From Xenopus tropicalis (lineage: Eukaryota; Chordata; Amphibia; Anura; Pipidae), in NCBI RefSeq assembly GCF_000004195.4, contig NC_030683.2, positions 1,786,620-1,850,619 on the forward strand: a DNA stretch of 64,000 nt, written 5' to 3'. The translations under genes and the position numbers were made by a program. Positions within the stretch are counted from its first letter, which is position 1. The number at the start of each line of letters is the position of its first letter. The notes under the pieces are model-generated. The model was not told the DNA's origin, searched no databases, and saw only the letters and a program-made list of their open reading frames with translations. Positions 38,398 to 50,200 of this stretch are shown piece after piece.

Positions 38398-38990
38398 TTG
38401 GCGCTTACCTGCTTATTTACTTGGGGAGGAGCTTACCTGCTTATTTACTTGGGGAGGAGCTTACCTGCTTATTTACTTGGGGAGGAGCTTACCTGCTTAT
38501 TTACTTGGGGAGGAGCTTACCTGCTTATTGACTTGGGGAGGAGCTTACCTGCTTATTTACTTGGGGAGGGGCTTACCTGCTTATTTACTTGGGGAGGAGC
38601 TTACCTGCTTATTGACTTGGGGAGGAGCTTACCTGCTTATTTACTTGGGGAGGCTACCGCTATACTGGGGGCTTACCTGCCTATTTACTTGGGGAGGGGC
38701 TTACCTGCTTATTGACTTGGGAGGGGCTACCTGCTATTGACTTGGGAGGAGCTACCTGCTTATTGACTTGGGGAGGAGCTTACCTGCTTATTGACTTGGG
38801 GAGGAGCTTACCTGCTTATTGACTTGGGGAGGAGCTTACCTGCTTATTGACTTGGGGAGGAGCTTACCTGCTTATTGACTTGGGGAGGAGCTTACCTGCT
38901 TATTGACTTGGGGAGGAGCTTACCTGCTTATTGACTTGGGGAGGAGCTTACCTTCTTATTGACTTGGGGAGGAGCTTACCTGCTTATTTA
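38398..38990. repeat. 28-bp minisatellite
   Basis: About 21 copies of 'gcttacctgcttatttactt' plus GGGGAGGA. A TTTACTT to TTGACTT variant dominates the right half. One interruption occurs at 38651-38670. Confidence 0.96.
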
Positions 38991-38991
38991 C

Positions 38992-40895
38992 TTGAGTGAG
39001 TGTAGGAGGGGCCAGACCGGGGGTAAGTGAGTGTAGGAGGGGCCAGACCGGGGGTGAGTGAGTGTAGGACAGGCCAGACCGGCCGGTCTGACCAGTTCTA
39101 CACTCACTCACCCCCGGTCTGGCCCCTCCTACACTCACTTACCCCCGGTCTGGCCCCTCCTACACTAACTTACCCCCGGTCTGGCCTGTCCTACACTCAC
39201 TCACCCCGGTCTGGCCTGTCCTACACTCAATCACACCCCGGTCTGGCCTGTCCTACACTCACGTCACCCCCGGTCTGGCCTGTCCTACACTCACTCACCT
39301 CCGGTCTGGCCTGTCCCACACTCACTCACCCCCGGTCTGGCCTGTCCTACACTCACTCACCCCCGGTCTGACCAGTTGCTAAGACACTCACTCACCCCCG
39401 GTCTGGCCCCTCCTACACTCACTTACCCCCGGTCTTGGCTGTCCTACACTCACTCACCCCGGTCTGGCCTGTCCTACACTCACTCACCCTCGGTCTGGCC
39501 TCTCCTACACTCACTCACCCCCTGTCCTACACTCACTCACCCCCGGTCTGGCCTGTCCTACACTCACTCACCCTGGTCTGGCCTGTCCTACACTCACTCA
39601 CCCCCGGTCTGGCCTGTCCTACACTCACTCACCCCCCGGTCTGGCCTGTCCTGCACTCACTCACCCACCGGTCTGGCCTGTCCTACACTCACTCACAGAC
39701 CCGCAAGTCTGGCCTGTCCTACACTCACTCACGAACCCCGGTCTGGCCTGTCCTACACTCACTCACCCCTGGTTCTGGCCAGTCCTACACTCACTCACCC
39801 CCGGTCTGGCCTGTCCTACACTCACTCACCCCGTGGGTCTGGCCCGTCCTACACTCACTCACCCCCGGTCTGGCCTGTCCTACACTCACTCACCCCCAGT
39901 CTGGCCTGTCCTACACTCACTCACCCCCGGTCTAGCCTGTCCTACACTCACTCACCCCCGGGTCTGGCCGTCCTACACTCACTCACCCCCGGTCTGGCCT
40001 GTCCTACACTCACTCACGCCCCGGTCTGGCCCGTCCTACACTCACCCCCCCCCTGGTCTGGCCCCTCCTACACTCACTCACCCACGGTCTGGCCTGTCCC
40101 ACACTCACTCACCCCGGTCTGGCCAGTCCTACACTCACTCACCCCCGGTCTGGCCTGTCCTACACTCACTCATCCGCCGGTCTGGCCTGTCCTACACTCA
40201 CTCACCCCTCGGTCTGGCCTGTCCTACACTCACTCACCCCGGTCTGGCCTGTCCTACACTCACTCACCCCCGTTCTGGCCTGTCCTACACTCACTCACCC
40301 CCTGGTCTGGCCAGTCCTACACTCACTCACCCCCGGTCTGGCCTGTCCTACACTCACTCACCCCCGGTCTGGCCCGTCCTACACTCACTCACCCCGGTCT
40401 GGCCTGTCCTACACTCACTCACGCCCCGGTCTGGCCAGTCCTACACTCACTCACCCCCGGTCTGGCCTGTCCACACTCACTCACCCCCGTCTGGCCTGTC
40501 CTACACTCACTGCCCCCCGGTCTGGCTGTTCCTACACTCACTCACCCCCGGTCTGGCCAGTCCTACACTCACTCACCCCCAGTCTGGCTTGTCCCACACT
40601 CCACATCAGCCCTAGCCCGGTCTGGCCTGTCCTACACTCACATGCACCCCAGTCTGGCCCCTCCTACACTCACTCACCCCCGGTCTGGCCCCTCCTACAC
40701 TCACTCACCCCCAGTCTGGCCCTCTCCTTACACTCACTCACCCCCGGTCTGGCCCCTCCTACACTCACTCACCGCCGGTCTGGCCCCTCCTACACTCACT
40801 CACCCCCAGTCTGGCCCCTCCTACACTCACTCACCCCCGGTCTGGCCAGTCCTACACTCACTCACCCCCGGTCTGGCTTGTCCCACACTCACACT
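38992..40895. repeat. 31-bp minisatellite with an orientation switch
   Basis: About 60 copies of a 31-bp unit with 'ccggtctggcctgtcctaca' and CTCACTCA. The first 90 bases are in the reverse complement of the remainder. The array meets the preceding 28-bp array directly. Confidence 0.96.
38998..39168. repeat. Palindromic junction inside the 31-bp array
   Basis: Arms of about 85 bases mirror each other around 39082/39083 (CCAGACCGG facing CCGGTCTGACC). The arms share the order of unit variants, including the rarer ACTTACCCC form, so this is one inverted duplication rather than two arrays that met. Confidence 0.9.
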
Positions 40896-41519
40896 CAGTA
40901 CACAGTAGTAGAACAGAACCAATAGACCCAGGGCAGGGGGTGAATGCTCCGCAGACCGTAGCGCAGTACAATAATGCTGCTTTCGGTGCCCCTTTCCCGT
41001 CCCATAATGCTTTGCTCTTGACATAATGAGATTTGACAGACAGTTTTCCTGCAATGAAACAAGCGAAGTGGCTCCGCCTCCCAATAAAACCGAATCGGAG
41101 CCGCGACGCTTTTATCTAAATAATCGATTGGATTTGGGGTTTCTGTGAATCCGTTTCCCGCCGCCTCTCGGCTTTTAATGAGTTTAGTAAAACACAATTA
41201 AAATGATTAAGTGAGTTTCCCAAACAGAAAACAACTCTGGGGAGATTCATAAAAGTATTGTATGCCCCCCCCCCCCCCCCCCCCCCCGCCATTATCGTAT
41301 CGGGGCCCATTCCTAAATCAGTTCCCTGCACCGTCCTAAATAATATATGTACATGGGGGGGGATCAGTGAGTACAGAGAAACTGAATAATATCCTGTATA
41401 TAAACTGCGGGGGGTGAAGGGAATAGAGTCTAAAGGCAGTTACAGAGAAATATTGTGAATCTCTAAGTATTATTCTGAGTATTCCTCTAAATACACGGCA
41501 CATAATTAGCCAATAACTT
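40896..41519. other. Single-copy island with poly-C run
   Basis: 41090-41250 contains 'tttatctaaataatcgattg', 'cttttaatgagtttagtaaa' and 'acaattaaaatgattaagtg', a candidate conserved element. 41265-41287 is a run of 23 C. No exon found. Confidence 0.35.
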
Positions 41520-42748
41520 ACTGTGTGCCCAGAACATTCCCTCTCTGTATATTTGTATTTATACATATGGGTAGGGGGTGCCATAGTGTTTCCCTTAGAC
41601 AGTACAGTATGGGGGTACAGCTTATTGTGTGCCCAGAACAATTCCTTCTCTGTATATTTGTATTTATACATATGGGTAGGAGGGTGCCATAGTGTTTTCC
41701 TTAGACAGTACAGTATGGGGGGTACAGCTTATTGTGTGCCCAGAACATTCCTTCTCTGTGTATATTTGTATTTTATACATATGGGTAGGAAAAGGTGCCA
41801 TAGTGTTTCCCTTAGACAGTACAGTATGGGGGTACAGCTTATTGTGTGCCCAGAACATTCCTCTCTGTATATTTGTATTTATACATATGGGTAGGGGGTG
41901 CCAATAGTGTTTCCCTTAGACAGTACAGTATGGGGGTACAGCTTATTGTGTGCCCAGAACATTCCCTTCTCTGTATATTTGTATTATACATATGGGTAGG
42001 GGGGTGCCATAGTGTTTCCCTTAGACAGTACAGTATGGGGTACAGCTTATTGTGTGCCCAGAACATTCCTTCTCTGTATATTTGTATTTATACATATGGG
42101 TAGGAGGTGCCATAGTGTTTCCCTTAGAACAGTACAGTATGGGGGTACAGCTTATTGTGTGCCCAGAACATTCCCTTCTCTGGTATATTTGTATTTATAC
42201 ATATGGGTAGGGGGTGCCATAGTGTTTCCCTTAGACAGTACAGTATGGGGGTACAGCTTATTGTGTGCCCAGAACATTCCTCTCTGTATATTTGTATTAT
42301 ACATATGGGTAGGGGGTGCCATAGTGTTTCCCTTAGACAGTACAGTATGGGGTACAGCTTATTGTGTGCCCAGAACATTCCTTTCTCTGTATATTTGTAT
42401 TTATACATATGGGTAGGGGGTGCCATAGTGTTTCCCTTAGACAGTACAGTATGGGGGTACAGCTTATTGTGTGCCCAGAACATTCCTTCTCTGTATATTT
42501 GTATTACATATGGGTAGGGGTGCCATAGTGTTTTAAGTACAGCTTATTGTGTGCCAGAACATTCCTTCTCTGTATATTTGTATTTATACATATGGGAGGT
42601 GCCATAGTGTTTCCCTTAGACAGTACAGTATGGGGGTACAGCTTATTGTGTGCCCAGAACATTCCCTCTCTGTATATTTGTACTTTTACATATGGGTAGG
42701 AGGTGCCATAGTGTTTCCCTTAGACAGTACAGTATGGGGGTACAGCTT
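41520..42748 (+). repeat. 104-bp minisatellite, family B (second locus)
   Basis: About 12 copies of the unit described at 14070-14690 ('cattccttctctgtatattt', 'gtgtttcccttagacagtac'), same orientation, 27 kb away. Many copies carry single-base gains or losses, and one copy (about 42530) is internally deleted. Confidence 0.96.
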
Positions 42749-43199
42749 GACACAAGTGATACCACAATAGTGAATAAAATATTTCCCCATTGTGACATCA
42801 CACAGAGGGTATATACTGCTGAAGGCTGACGCTGTCGTTACCCAATGAGAAGCCGCGAGAAGATATTGTAGAAATAATAGAAATAAAACAAAATCTGACA
42901 CTAAAATATCTTTGGAAGTAATTTCACATTTTTATACATTTTTGATAAAGTTTCTGAGTGCGGCGCCGCCGCGGGATCGATATATTTTCTCATTCATAAC
43001 CGGATGCGCGAGAGGATTTGTGAGCCGTCCAAGTCGCCGGGGCAGTTTAATGCGTGTGATTAATTACTGGTAACTAACGATGAAATTAAATTGCTGACTA
43101 AAAAATTTCTTTTATGGCGACAATCGATGTCCCTGAGAAAGAACAAAACAGGAGGTGAAACTGCAACTTTCTGCCAAGTTATGTGCCCGGGGGTGGGGG
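42749..43199. other. Single-copy AT-rich island, candidate conserved element
   Basis: 42890-43110 includes 'ggaagtaatttcacattttt', 'tgcgtgtgattaattactgg' and 'gatgaaattaaattgctgac' together with a CpG-rich GGCGCCGCCGCGGG. No coding exon was seen. Confidence 0.35.
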
Positions 43200-44820
43200 G
43201 GCGCCCCCCAATGGCAGGAATGTGCCGAATATTCCCGTATGGCCCAATGGCGGCCCAGTGGGGGCAGGAATGTGCCCAATATTCCCGTAAGGCCCAATGG
43301 CGGCCCAGTGGGGGCAGTAATGTGCCGAATATTCCCGTAAGGCCCAATGGCGGCCCAGTGGGGGCAGGAATGTGCCGAATATTCCCGAAAGGCCCAATGG
43401 CGGCCCAGTGGGGGCAGGAATGTGCCAAATATTCCCGAAAGGCCCAATGGCGGCCCAGTGGGGGCAGGAATGTGCCAAATATTCCCGAAAGGCCCAATGG
43501 CGGCCCAGTGGGGGCAGGAATGTGCCGAATATTCCCGTAAGGCCCAATGGCGGCCCAGTGGGGGCAGGAATGTGCCGAATATTCCCGTAAGGCCCAATGG
43601 CGGCCCAGTGGGGGCAGTAATGTGCCGAATATTCCCGTAAGGCCCAATGGCGGCCCAGTGGAGGCAGGAATGTGCCGAATATTCCCGAAAGGCCCAATGG
43701 CGGCCCAGTGGGGGCAGGAATGTGCCAAATATTCCCGCAAGGCCCAATGGCGGCCCAGTGGGGGCAGGAATGTGCCGAATATTCCCTTATGGCCCAGTGG
43801 GGGCAGGAATGTGCCGAATATTCCCTTATGGCCCAGTGGGGGCAGGAATGTGCCAAATATTCCCGAAAGGCCCAATGGCGGCCCAGTGGGGGCAGGAATG
43901 TGCCGAATATTCCCTTATGGCCCAGTGGGGGCAGTAATGTGCTGAATATTCCCGTAAGGCCCAATGGCGGCCCAGTGGGGGCAGTAATGTGCTGAATATT
44001 CCCGTAAGGCCCAGTGGGGGCAGGACTGTGCCGAATATTCCCGTAAGGCCCAATGGCGGCCCAGTGGGGGCAGGACTGTGCCGAATATTCCCGTAAGGCC
44101 CAATGGCGGCCCAGTGGGGGCAGGACTGTGCCGAATATTCCCGTAAGGCCCAATGGCGGCCCAGTGGGGGCAGTAATGTGCCGAATATTCCCTTATGGCC
44201 AGTGGGGGCAGTAATGTGCCGAATATTCCCGTAAGGCCCAATGGCGGCCCAGTGGGGGCAGTAATGTGCCAAATATTCCCTTATGGCCCAGTGGGAGCAG
44301 GAATGTGCCGAATATTCCCTTATGGCCCAGTGGGGGCAGGAATGTGCCGAATATTCCCTTATTGGCCAGTGGGGGCAGTAATGTGCCGAACATTCCCGTA
44401 AGGCCCAATGGCGGCCCAGTGGGGGCAGGACTGTGCCAAATATTCCCATAAGGCCCAATGGCGGCCCAGTGGGGGCAAGACTGTGCCGAATATTCCCTTA
44501 TGGCCCAGTGGGGGCAAGACTGTGCCGAATATTCCCTTATGGCCCAGTGGGGGCAGGAATGTGCCGAATATTCCCGTATGGCCCAGTGGGAGCAGGAATG
44601 TGCCGAATATTCCCGAAAGGCCCAATGGCGGCCCAGTGGGGGCAGGAATGTGCCGAATATTCCCGTATGGCCCAGTGGGGGCAGGAATGTGCCGAATATT
44701 CCCCTAAGGCCCAATGGCGGCCCAGTGGGGGCAGTAATGTGCCGAATATTCCCGTAAGGCCCAATGGCGGCCCAGTGGGGGCAGGACTGTGCCGAATATT
44801 CCCTTATGGCCCAGTGGGGG
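43200..44820. repeat. 50/39-bp two-length minisatellite
   Basis: About 35 copies. Long units have 'ggcccaatggcggcccagtg'; short units lack the 11-base AATGGCGGCCC. The tetramer after TATTCCC varies (GTAA, GAAA, TTAT, GTAT), as does GGAATG/GTAATG/GGACTG, so each copy has a readable type. Short units cluster in the right half. Confidence 0.96.
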
Positions 44821-45643
44821 TTTCAGTCCATTTAGTTGTTGTTTCATTTGCAGTTTTGTTTGTTTACTTCAGTGTTGTGAATATTGTGATGATCTGATTG
44901 GCCACTGGTTTGTCAAGGCCAAAACATATTCTAGTGCTCTGATTGGCTACAGGTGGTCTGTCTATGCACGTGTTCTAATCCTCCAATTGGCTACAGGTCG
45001 GTCAGGCCCTGGGAATGTTCTAATCCTCTAACTGGTCACAGATTGGTCCATCCCATCGGGTTGCCAAATGGGCTGAACATGGGCCGATACAGCTTGGGCC
45101 ACATCAGTCCATTGACTGTATCCTCTCCTGGTTCTGCACAAAAGACTCAGATCGGCCCATCTGGGCATGTGGGGCCTACTGGAGACCAATCCAATCAACT
45201 GGATCTCGCTATATATGCCCGGTATGGTCCAGTCCTGGGAATGATCGGTTCTGATTGGCTACAAGTCTCCATGTTTCTACACATTCCGCATTATGGAAAA
45301 ACAAGGGGAAAATTTTTATTTTTATATATTTCCAGTTGAAATGCACAGGGAATTCTCTCCTCCCATAAACCCCAGACTCCTCCCCTTCCCCCTGATTGGC
45401 CAGAGCAGTGATTTCCCAATGTAAATAATAAATATTCCCACTAAAAGCTAATTTGACTGATGTGAGGGGCAGAACCCAGAATCCCTGATCTATTTCTAGA
45501 GTATTTTATCAACTGCATCATTTACCCACCGGTCCCAAATCCCCTCAGTGCGACCCAAATAAACCTGCAACTGCACAAAGTCATGAATTTATTATTGTTC
45601 TTTATTTGTCCTTATTTTAGTGGATTCTGCCCTTTCCTACATT
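44821..45643. other. Spacer with degenerate CCAAT-like repeats
   Basis: 44895-45275 has at least five loosely repeated segments with 'gattggctacaggt'-like words (inverted CCAAT), probably an old decayed tandem repeat. The remainder is single-copy. No gene. Confidence 0.4.
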
Positions 45644-46397
45644 GTCTCTGCCCCTATATATTAGGTACCTACCTAGTGCTACCAACCCCTATTTCTGTAG
45701 GGAAATGAGAGCAGGGCAGGCAGTAACCCTTCCAACACTTTCCCCTGTCTCTGCCCCTATATATTAGGTACCTACCTAGTGCTACCAACCCCTATTTCTG
45801 TAGGGAAATGAGAGCAGGGCAGACAGTAACCCTTCCAACACTTTCCCCTGTCTCTGCCCCTATATATTAGGTACCTACCTAGTGCTACCAACCCCTATTT
45901 CTGTAGGGAAATGAGAGCAGGGCAGGCAGTAACCCTTCCAACACTTTCCCCTGTCTCTGCCCCTATATATTAGGTACCTACCTAGTGCTACCAACCCCTA
46001 TTTCTGTAGGGAAATGAGAGCAGGGGCAGGCAGTAACCCTTCCAACACTTTCCCCTGTCTCTGCCCCTATATATTAGGTACCTACCTAGTGCTACCAACC
46101 CCTATTTCTGTAGGGAAATGAGAGCAGGGCAGGCAGTAACCCTTCCAACACTTTCCCCTGTCTCTGCCCCTATATATTAGGTACCTACCTAGTGCTACCA
46201 ACCCCTATTTCTGTAGGGAAATGAGAGCAGGGCAGGCAGTAACCCTTCCAACACTTTCCCCTGTCTCTGCCCCTATATATTAGGTACCTACCTAGTGCTA
46301 CCAACCCCTATTTCTGTAGGGAAATGAGAGCAGGGCAGGCAGTAACCCTTCCAACACTTTCCCCTGTCTCTGCCCCTATATATTAGGTACCTACCTA
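45644..46397. repeat. 103-bp tandem array
   Basis: Seven very similar copies of a 103-bp unit with 'tatattaggtacctacctag' and 'tttctgtagggaaatgagag'; the last is truncated at CCTACCTAGTGAG. Confidence 0.97.
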
Positions 46398-46826
46398 GTG
46401 AGTGGGGCTGATGGGTAAGTGGCAGCTTTGGGTTCCAGTTACAGGGTTTCTGGTCTTTTTTGTTTCTTCCCCAAATCTCATTAAAAGAATAAAACCTTAG
46501 ATTCCTGAGAAAAGGGCTTTTCTGCCAAATGATCATTTATTTAATGGCGGTCGTCCCTGCACCTGTCGGATTCTCACATTCAGCATTTTGTTAGGAAAGT
46601 GGTGGAATCACAAGGTCGTTATCAGTCTCGTGCTCGTTAACTGCCACTCCCTTTCCAAAGGGCACATTCAGCGCACGAATACGGGAAACAAGTGGCGCCG
46701 CAGACGTGTTCATCGTGTATTTATTATAATGCAATGAGTGGCATAAAAGGTAGAGAAGACGTAATGTTTGTAAGGAAAAGCATTTGTCTCTATTTCTATT
46801 ATACAGTCATTTGTGCAAATGTATAT
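46398..46826. other. Single-copy island
   Basis: 46600-46760 has 'gcacattcagcgcacgaata' and 'gtgtatttattataatgcaa', with a CpG and TAAT mix suggesting a regulatory element. No exon. Confidence 0.3.
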
Positions 46827-47555
46827 AAACCCAGTGAGAATGAGGAATGAATGGATATTGGGGAGTTGTATCAGGAGTCAGAACCAGCAGTGCAGGAAAG
46901 GGACAGACACAGTGACAGTTACACATAACTATAAACCCAGTGAGAATGAGGAATGAATGGATATTGGGGAGTTGTATCAGGAGTCAGAACCAGCAGTGCA
47001 GGGAAGGGAAAGGGACAGACACAGTGACAAGTTTACAACATAACTATAAACCCAGTGAGAATGAGGAATGAATGGATATTGGGCGAGATTGTATCAGGAG
47101 TCAGAACCAGCAGTGCAAGGGAAGGGAAAGGGACAGACACAGTGACAGTTACACATAACTATAAACCCAGTGAGAATGAGGGATCATGGTATTGGGGAGT
47201 TGTATCAGGAGTCAGAACCAGCCACATGCAGGGAAGGGAAAGGGACAGACACAGTGACAGTTACACATAACTATAAACCCAGTGAGAATGAGGGATGAAT
47301 GGAGTATATTTTGGGTACCTTGTAATCAGGAGTCAGAACCAGCAGTGCAGGGAAGGGAAAGGGACAGGGAACAGTGACAGTTACACACATAACTATAAAC
47401 CCAGTGAGAATGAGGAATGAAATGAGATATGTGAGGGTGAGGTTGTATGCAGGAGTCAGAACCAGCAGTGCAGGGAAGGGAAAGGGACAGACACAGTGAC
47501 AGTTACACATAACTATAAACCCAGTGAGAATGAGGAATGAATGGATATTGGGGAG
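46827..47555 (-). repeat. 112-bp minisatellite, family A (second locus, inverted)
   Basis: About 6.5 copies of the reverse complement of the unit at 7845-9998 ('agtcagaaccagcagtgcag', 'ataaacccagtgagaatgag'). Unlike the first locus, almost every copy has short insertions or deletions. Confidence 0.96.
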
Positions 47556-47955
47556 CCCCAATAATGAGAGATAGGGGGGGGATGTGCGGGGGGCAGAGCC
47601 CTGGGTTATAACTCCGTATCACTGACTTGTTTGGGGGCAGTTTCATAAACATAAGGGACCATATCCCTCTATACTCACTCACTGTCAGTCTGTACAGGGC
47701 AACGTGCTGGCACTTTATAGGGGAGCAATACTGACAGTTAGGGGATTAGTTGGGGGTTAGCACCCCATGCCCCTCCCTGCAGATCCCCCCCATGCCGGGG
47801 AGCAATACAAGATGTTGTTCTTTCCTACCCGGCAGTATAACCTGCCCCTGGGGGTAAATCTCAGCCCAATGGGACATGAGCAGCACCTGTAGCCGGAGGG
47901 ACAATCTCCCTATTTATTGGCTGAACCTGCTTCAGACAGGGGGATGTCTCACTGA
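47556..47955. other. Single-copy spacer
   Basis: No gene, repeat or RNA recognised in these 400 bases. Confidence 0.5.
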
Positions 47956-48490
47956 GCTGCATGTCTCATTCTCTCTCTCTCCCTCCCCACACTCCCCCTG
48001 CTCGCTTTTCTTTCACTCTGTCTCTGTGCAGATATCTGTCTCTTTCCTGTCTCTGTTTCCTCTCTCTTTCTCTCCCATTCCTCTCCTGTCTATCTCTCTG
48101 TCTGTCTCTCCTCCATCCCTCTCCTGTCTCTTTCCCCCCTTTCTCTCCTTGTCTCTTTCTCTCTCTCTCCCCCCTTCTTCTCCTGTCTCTCTCTGTCTCT
48201 CTGTCTCTTTTCCCATTCCTTTCCTGTCTCTGTTTCCTCTCTCTCTGTCTGTCTCTTGCTTCATTCCTCCCCGTCACTGCCTCTATCTCTCTTTCTCTCT
48301 CTCACCCCTTCCTCTCCTTGTCTCTTGTCTTCTCCGTGTCTCCCTGTCTCTTGCTTCATTCCTCCCCTGTCTCTCTTTCTCTCTCTATCTCTCCCCTATC
48401 CCTCTCCTGTCTCTTTCTCTCTGTCCCCCCTTCCTCTCCTGTCTCTGTCTGTCTGTTTCCCCATTCCCCATGTCTCTCTGTGTCTCCGCT
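47956..48490. repeat. Polypyrimidine (CT-rich) tract
   Basis: About 530 bases of imperfect TCTC, TCTGTCTC and TTTCTCTC with recurring CCTCTCCTGTCTC. Strand-asymmetric C+T composition makes it capable of triplex (H-DNA) formation. Leucine/serine-rich frames are compositional. Confidence 0.93.
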
Positions 48491-49078
48491 GCTGGGGGTC
48501 TCAGTATGGGGGTCTCAGGGCTCAGTATGGGGGTCTCTGGGCCCAGTTTGGGCGTCTCAGTTTGGGGGTCTCAGGGCTCAGTTTGGGGTCTCAGGGCTCA
48601 GTTTGGGGGTCTCAGGGCTCAGTACGGGGTCATGGGGCTCAGTGTGGGGGTCTCAGGGCTCATTATGGGGTCTCAGGGCTCAGTATGGGGTCTCAGGGCT
48701 CAGTTTGGGGGTCTCAGTTTGGGGGTCTCAGGGCTCATTATGGGGGTCTCAGGGCTCAGTATGGGGTCTCAGGGCTCAGTTTGGGGGTCTCGGGGCTCAG
48801 TTTGGGGATCTCAGGGCTCATTTGGGGGTCTCAGGGCTCAGTATGGGGTCACAGGGCTCAGTTTGGGGGTCTCAGGGCTCAGTATGGGGGTCTCATTGCT
48901 CAGTATGGGGTCTCATGGCTTAGTTTGGGGGTCTCAGGGCTCAGTATGGGGGGGTCTCAGGGCTCAGTATGGGGGTCTCAGGGCTCAGTATGGGGTCCAG
49001 GGCCGTTGGGGGTCTCAGGGCTCAGTTTGGGGGTCTCAGGGCTCAGTTTGGGGGTCTCATGGCTTAGTTTGGGGGTCT
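48491..49078 (+). repeat. 21-bp minisatellite
   Basis: About 28 copies of 'gggtctcagggctcagtttg' (G). Frequent variants are AGTATGGGG and CATTATGGGG. It directly abuts the polypyrimidine tract. Confidence 0.95.
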
Positions 49079-49925
49079 GGCTTTGTGGCTGCCGGATTTG
49101 GAGCAGCTTCTCTCTAATCTTCGCCTCCTGCAGCAGAAAATTCCAGCACAGACAAATAATCCCCCCCCCTCGTTGCCCCCAGGGGTGGGATATCGTGTGG
49201 CTGCATCTTATTTATGGCCCTGGGCTCTCGGCAGACATCTCTCCACTCTCAATTACCCCTTTAATACCCGAGAGTGAGCGTCTCAGGGATGGAAATGAAC
49301 ATTCCCGCTGCCTCAATGACTTTATCAGAGGGAAACGATCCCTCAGGGGCTCGGCACAGCCAAGGCCAAACTGCCAGGAACCAATCACAGGGAATGAAAG
49401 CAACTCCCGGGAGCCTTGGGGAGAGCGGCGGCGCAGCATGAAGGGGTTAATCTAAGATCATGTTTCTAATCATTAATCTCTCCTGTAGCAACGGGTGTCG
49501 GTGTCCCCGGGAATTGCCCCCCCCCCTTCTTGCCGGCAGTTTGTCTGCCCAGGATTCCTCTGCCCGAGCCCTGTGGGTACAACCAGTTGGCATTTACAGA
49601 GGGGAGGCAGTTAATTAAGGTATTAGTGTAATTGGGTATAAAGCTGTGGGCAGAATGGCAGTTGGGGCTCTCGCTTATACAGGATCCAGGGCCTGATGCC
49701 CCAACAGACACCCGTGTTCAAAGCTCAAGGCTATGGGCCTGGTTGGGGGTCAGGGGGGGTCGGGGGGGGCAAAGTCATGAATTAATAATAAGGTGCCGAG
49801 TTTGCAGGAAATCAAATTATTGGCAAAACCCATAAAGTCCCTCACAACTTGCTGTGGGCTGTGTAATTACATGTGTAATAAATAATGTGTAATTAGAGAG
49901 CAAAAACCATGGAAATAAAATAGGT
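49079..49925. other. Single-copy island
   Basis: 49090-49460 contains moderately CpG-rich sequence with 'tcatgtttctaatcattaat' near its end (49456-49477). No splice-bounded coding exon recognised; C- and G-runs at 49160 and 49519. Confidence 0.35.
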
Positions 49926-50200
49926 AACAGGCTTTTTAACCCTAGAGCTGCCAGTATAATTATTACAGAAAATAGATGACGAGCATATCAACCCCAGATG
50001 TACCATTATAATTACTACAGAAAGTTAATCATCAGCATATTAACCAGAGAGGTGCCAGTATAATTAGTACTAGAAATGGATAATCAGCACATTAATCACG
50101 GACGAGCCAGTAAGATCACTGGGAAATGGCTAATGAGCGAGCACTCCTTTAACCCCAGACATGCCAGTAAGATGAATGCAGAAATGGGTATCCCCTCACC
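49926..50200. repeat. Old degenerate tandem repeat, about 60-bp unit
   Basis: Five diverged copies sharing TGCCAGTATAATTA, an ACAGAAA-like word and AGCATATTAACC. Divergence is much higher than in any other array here, so it has not been homogenised recently. Confidence 0.75.
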
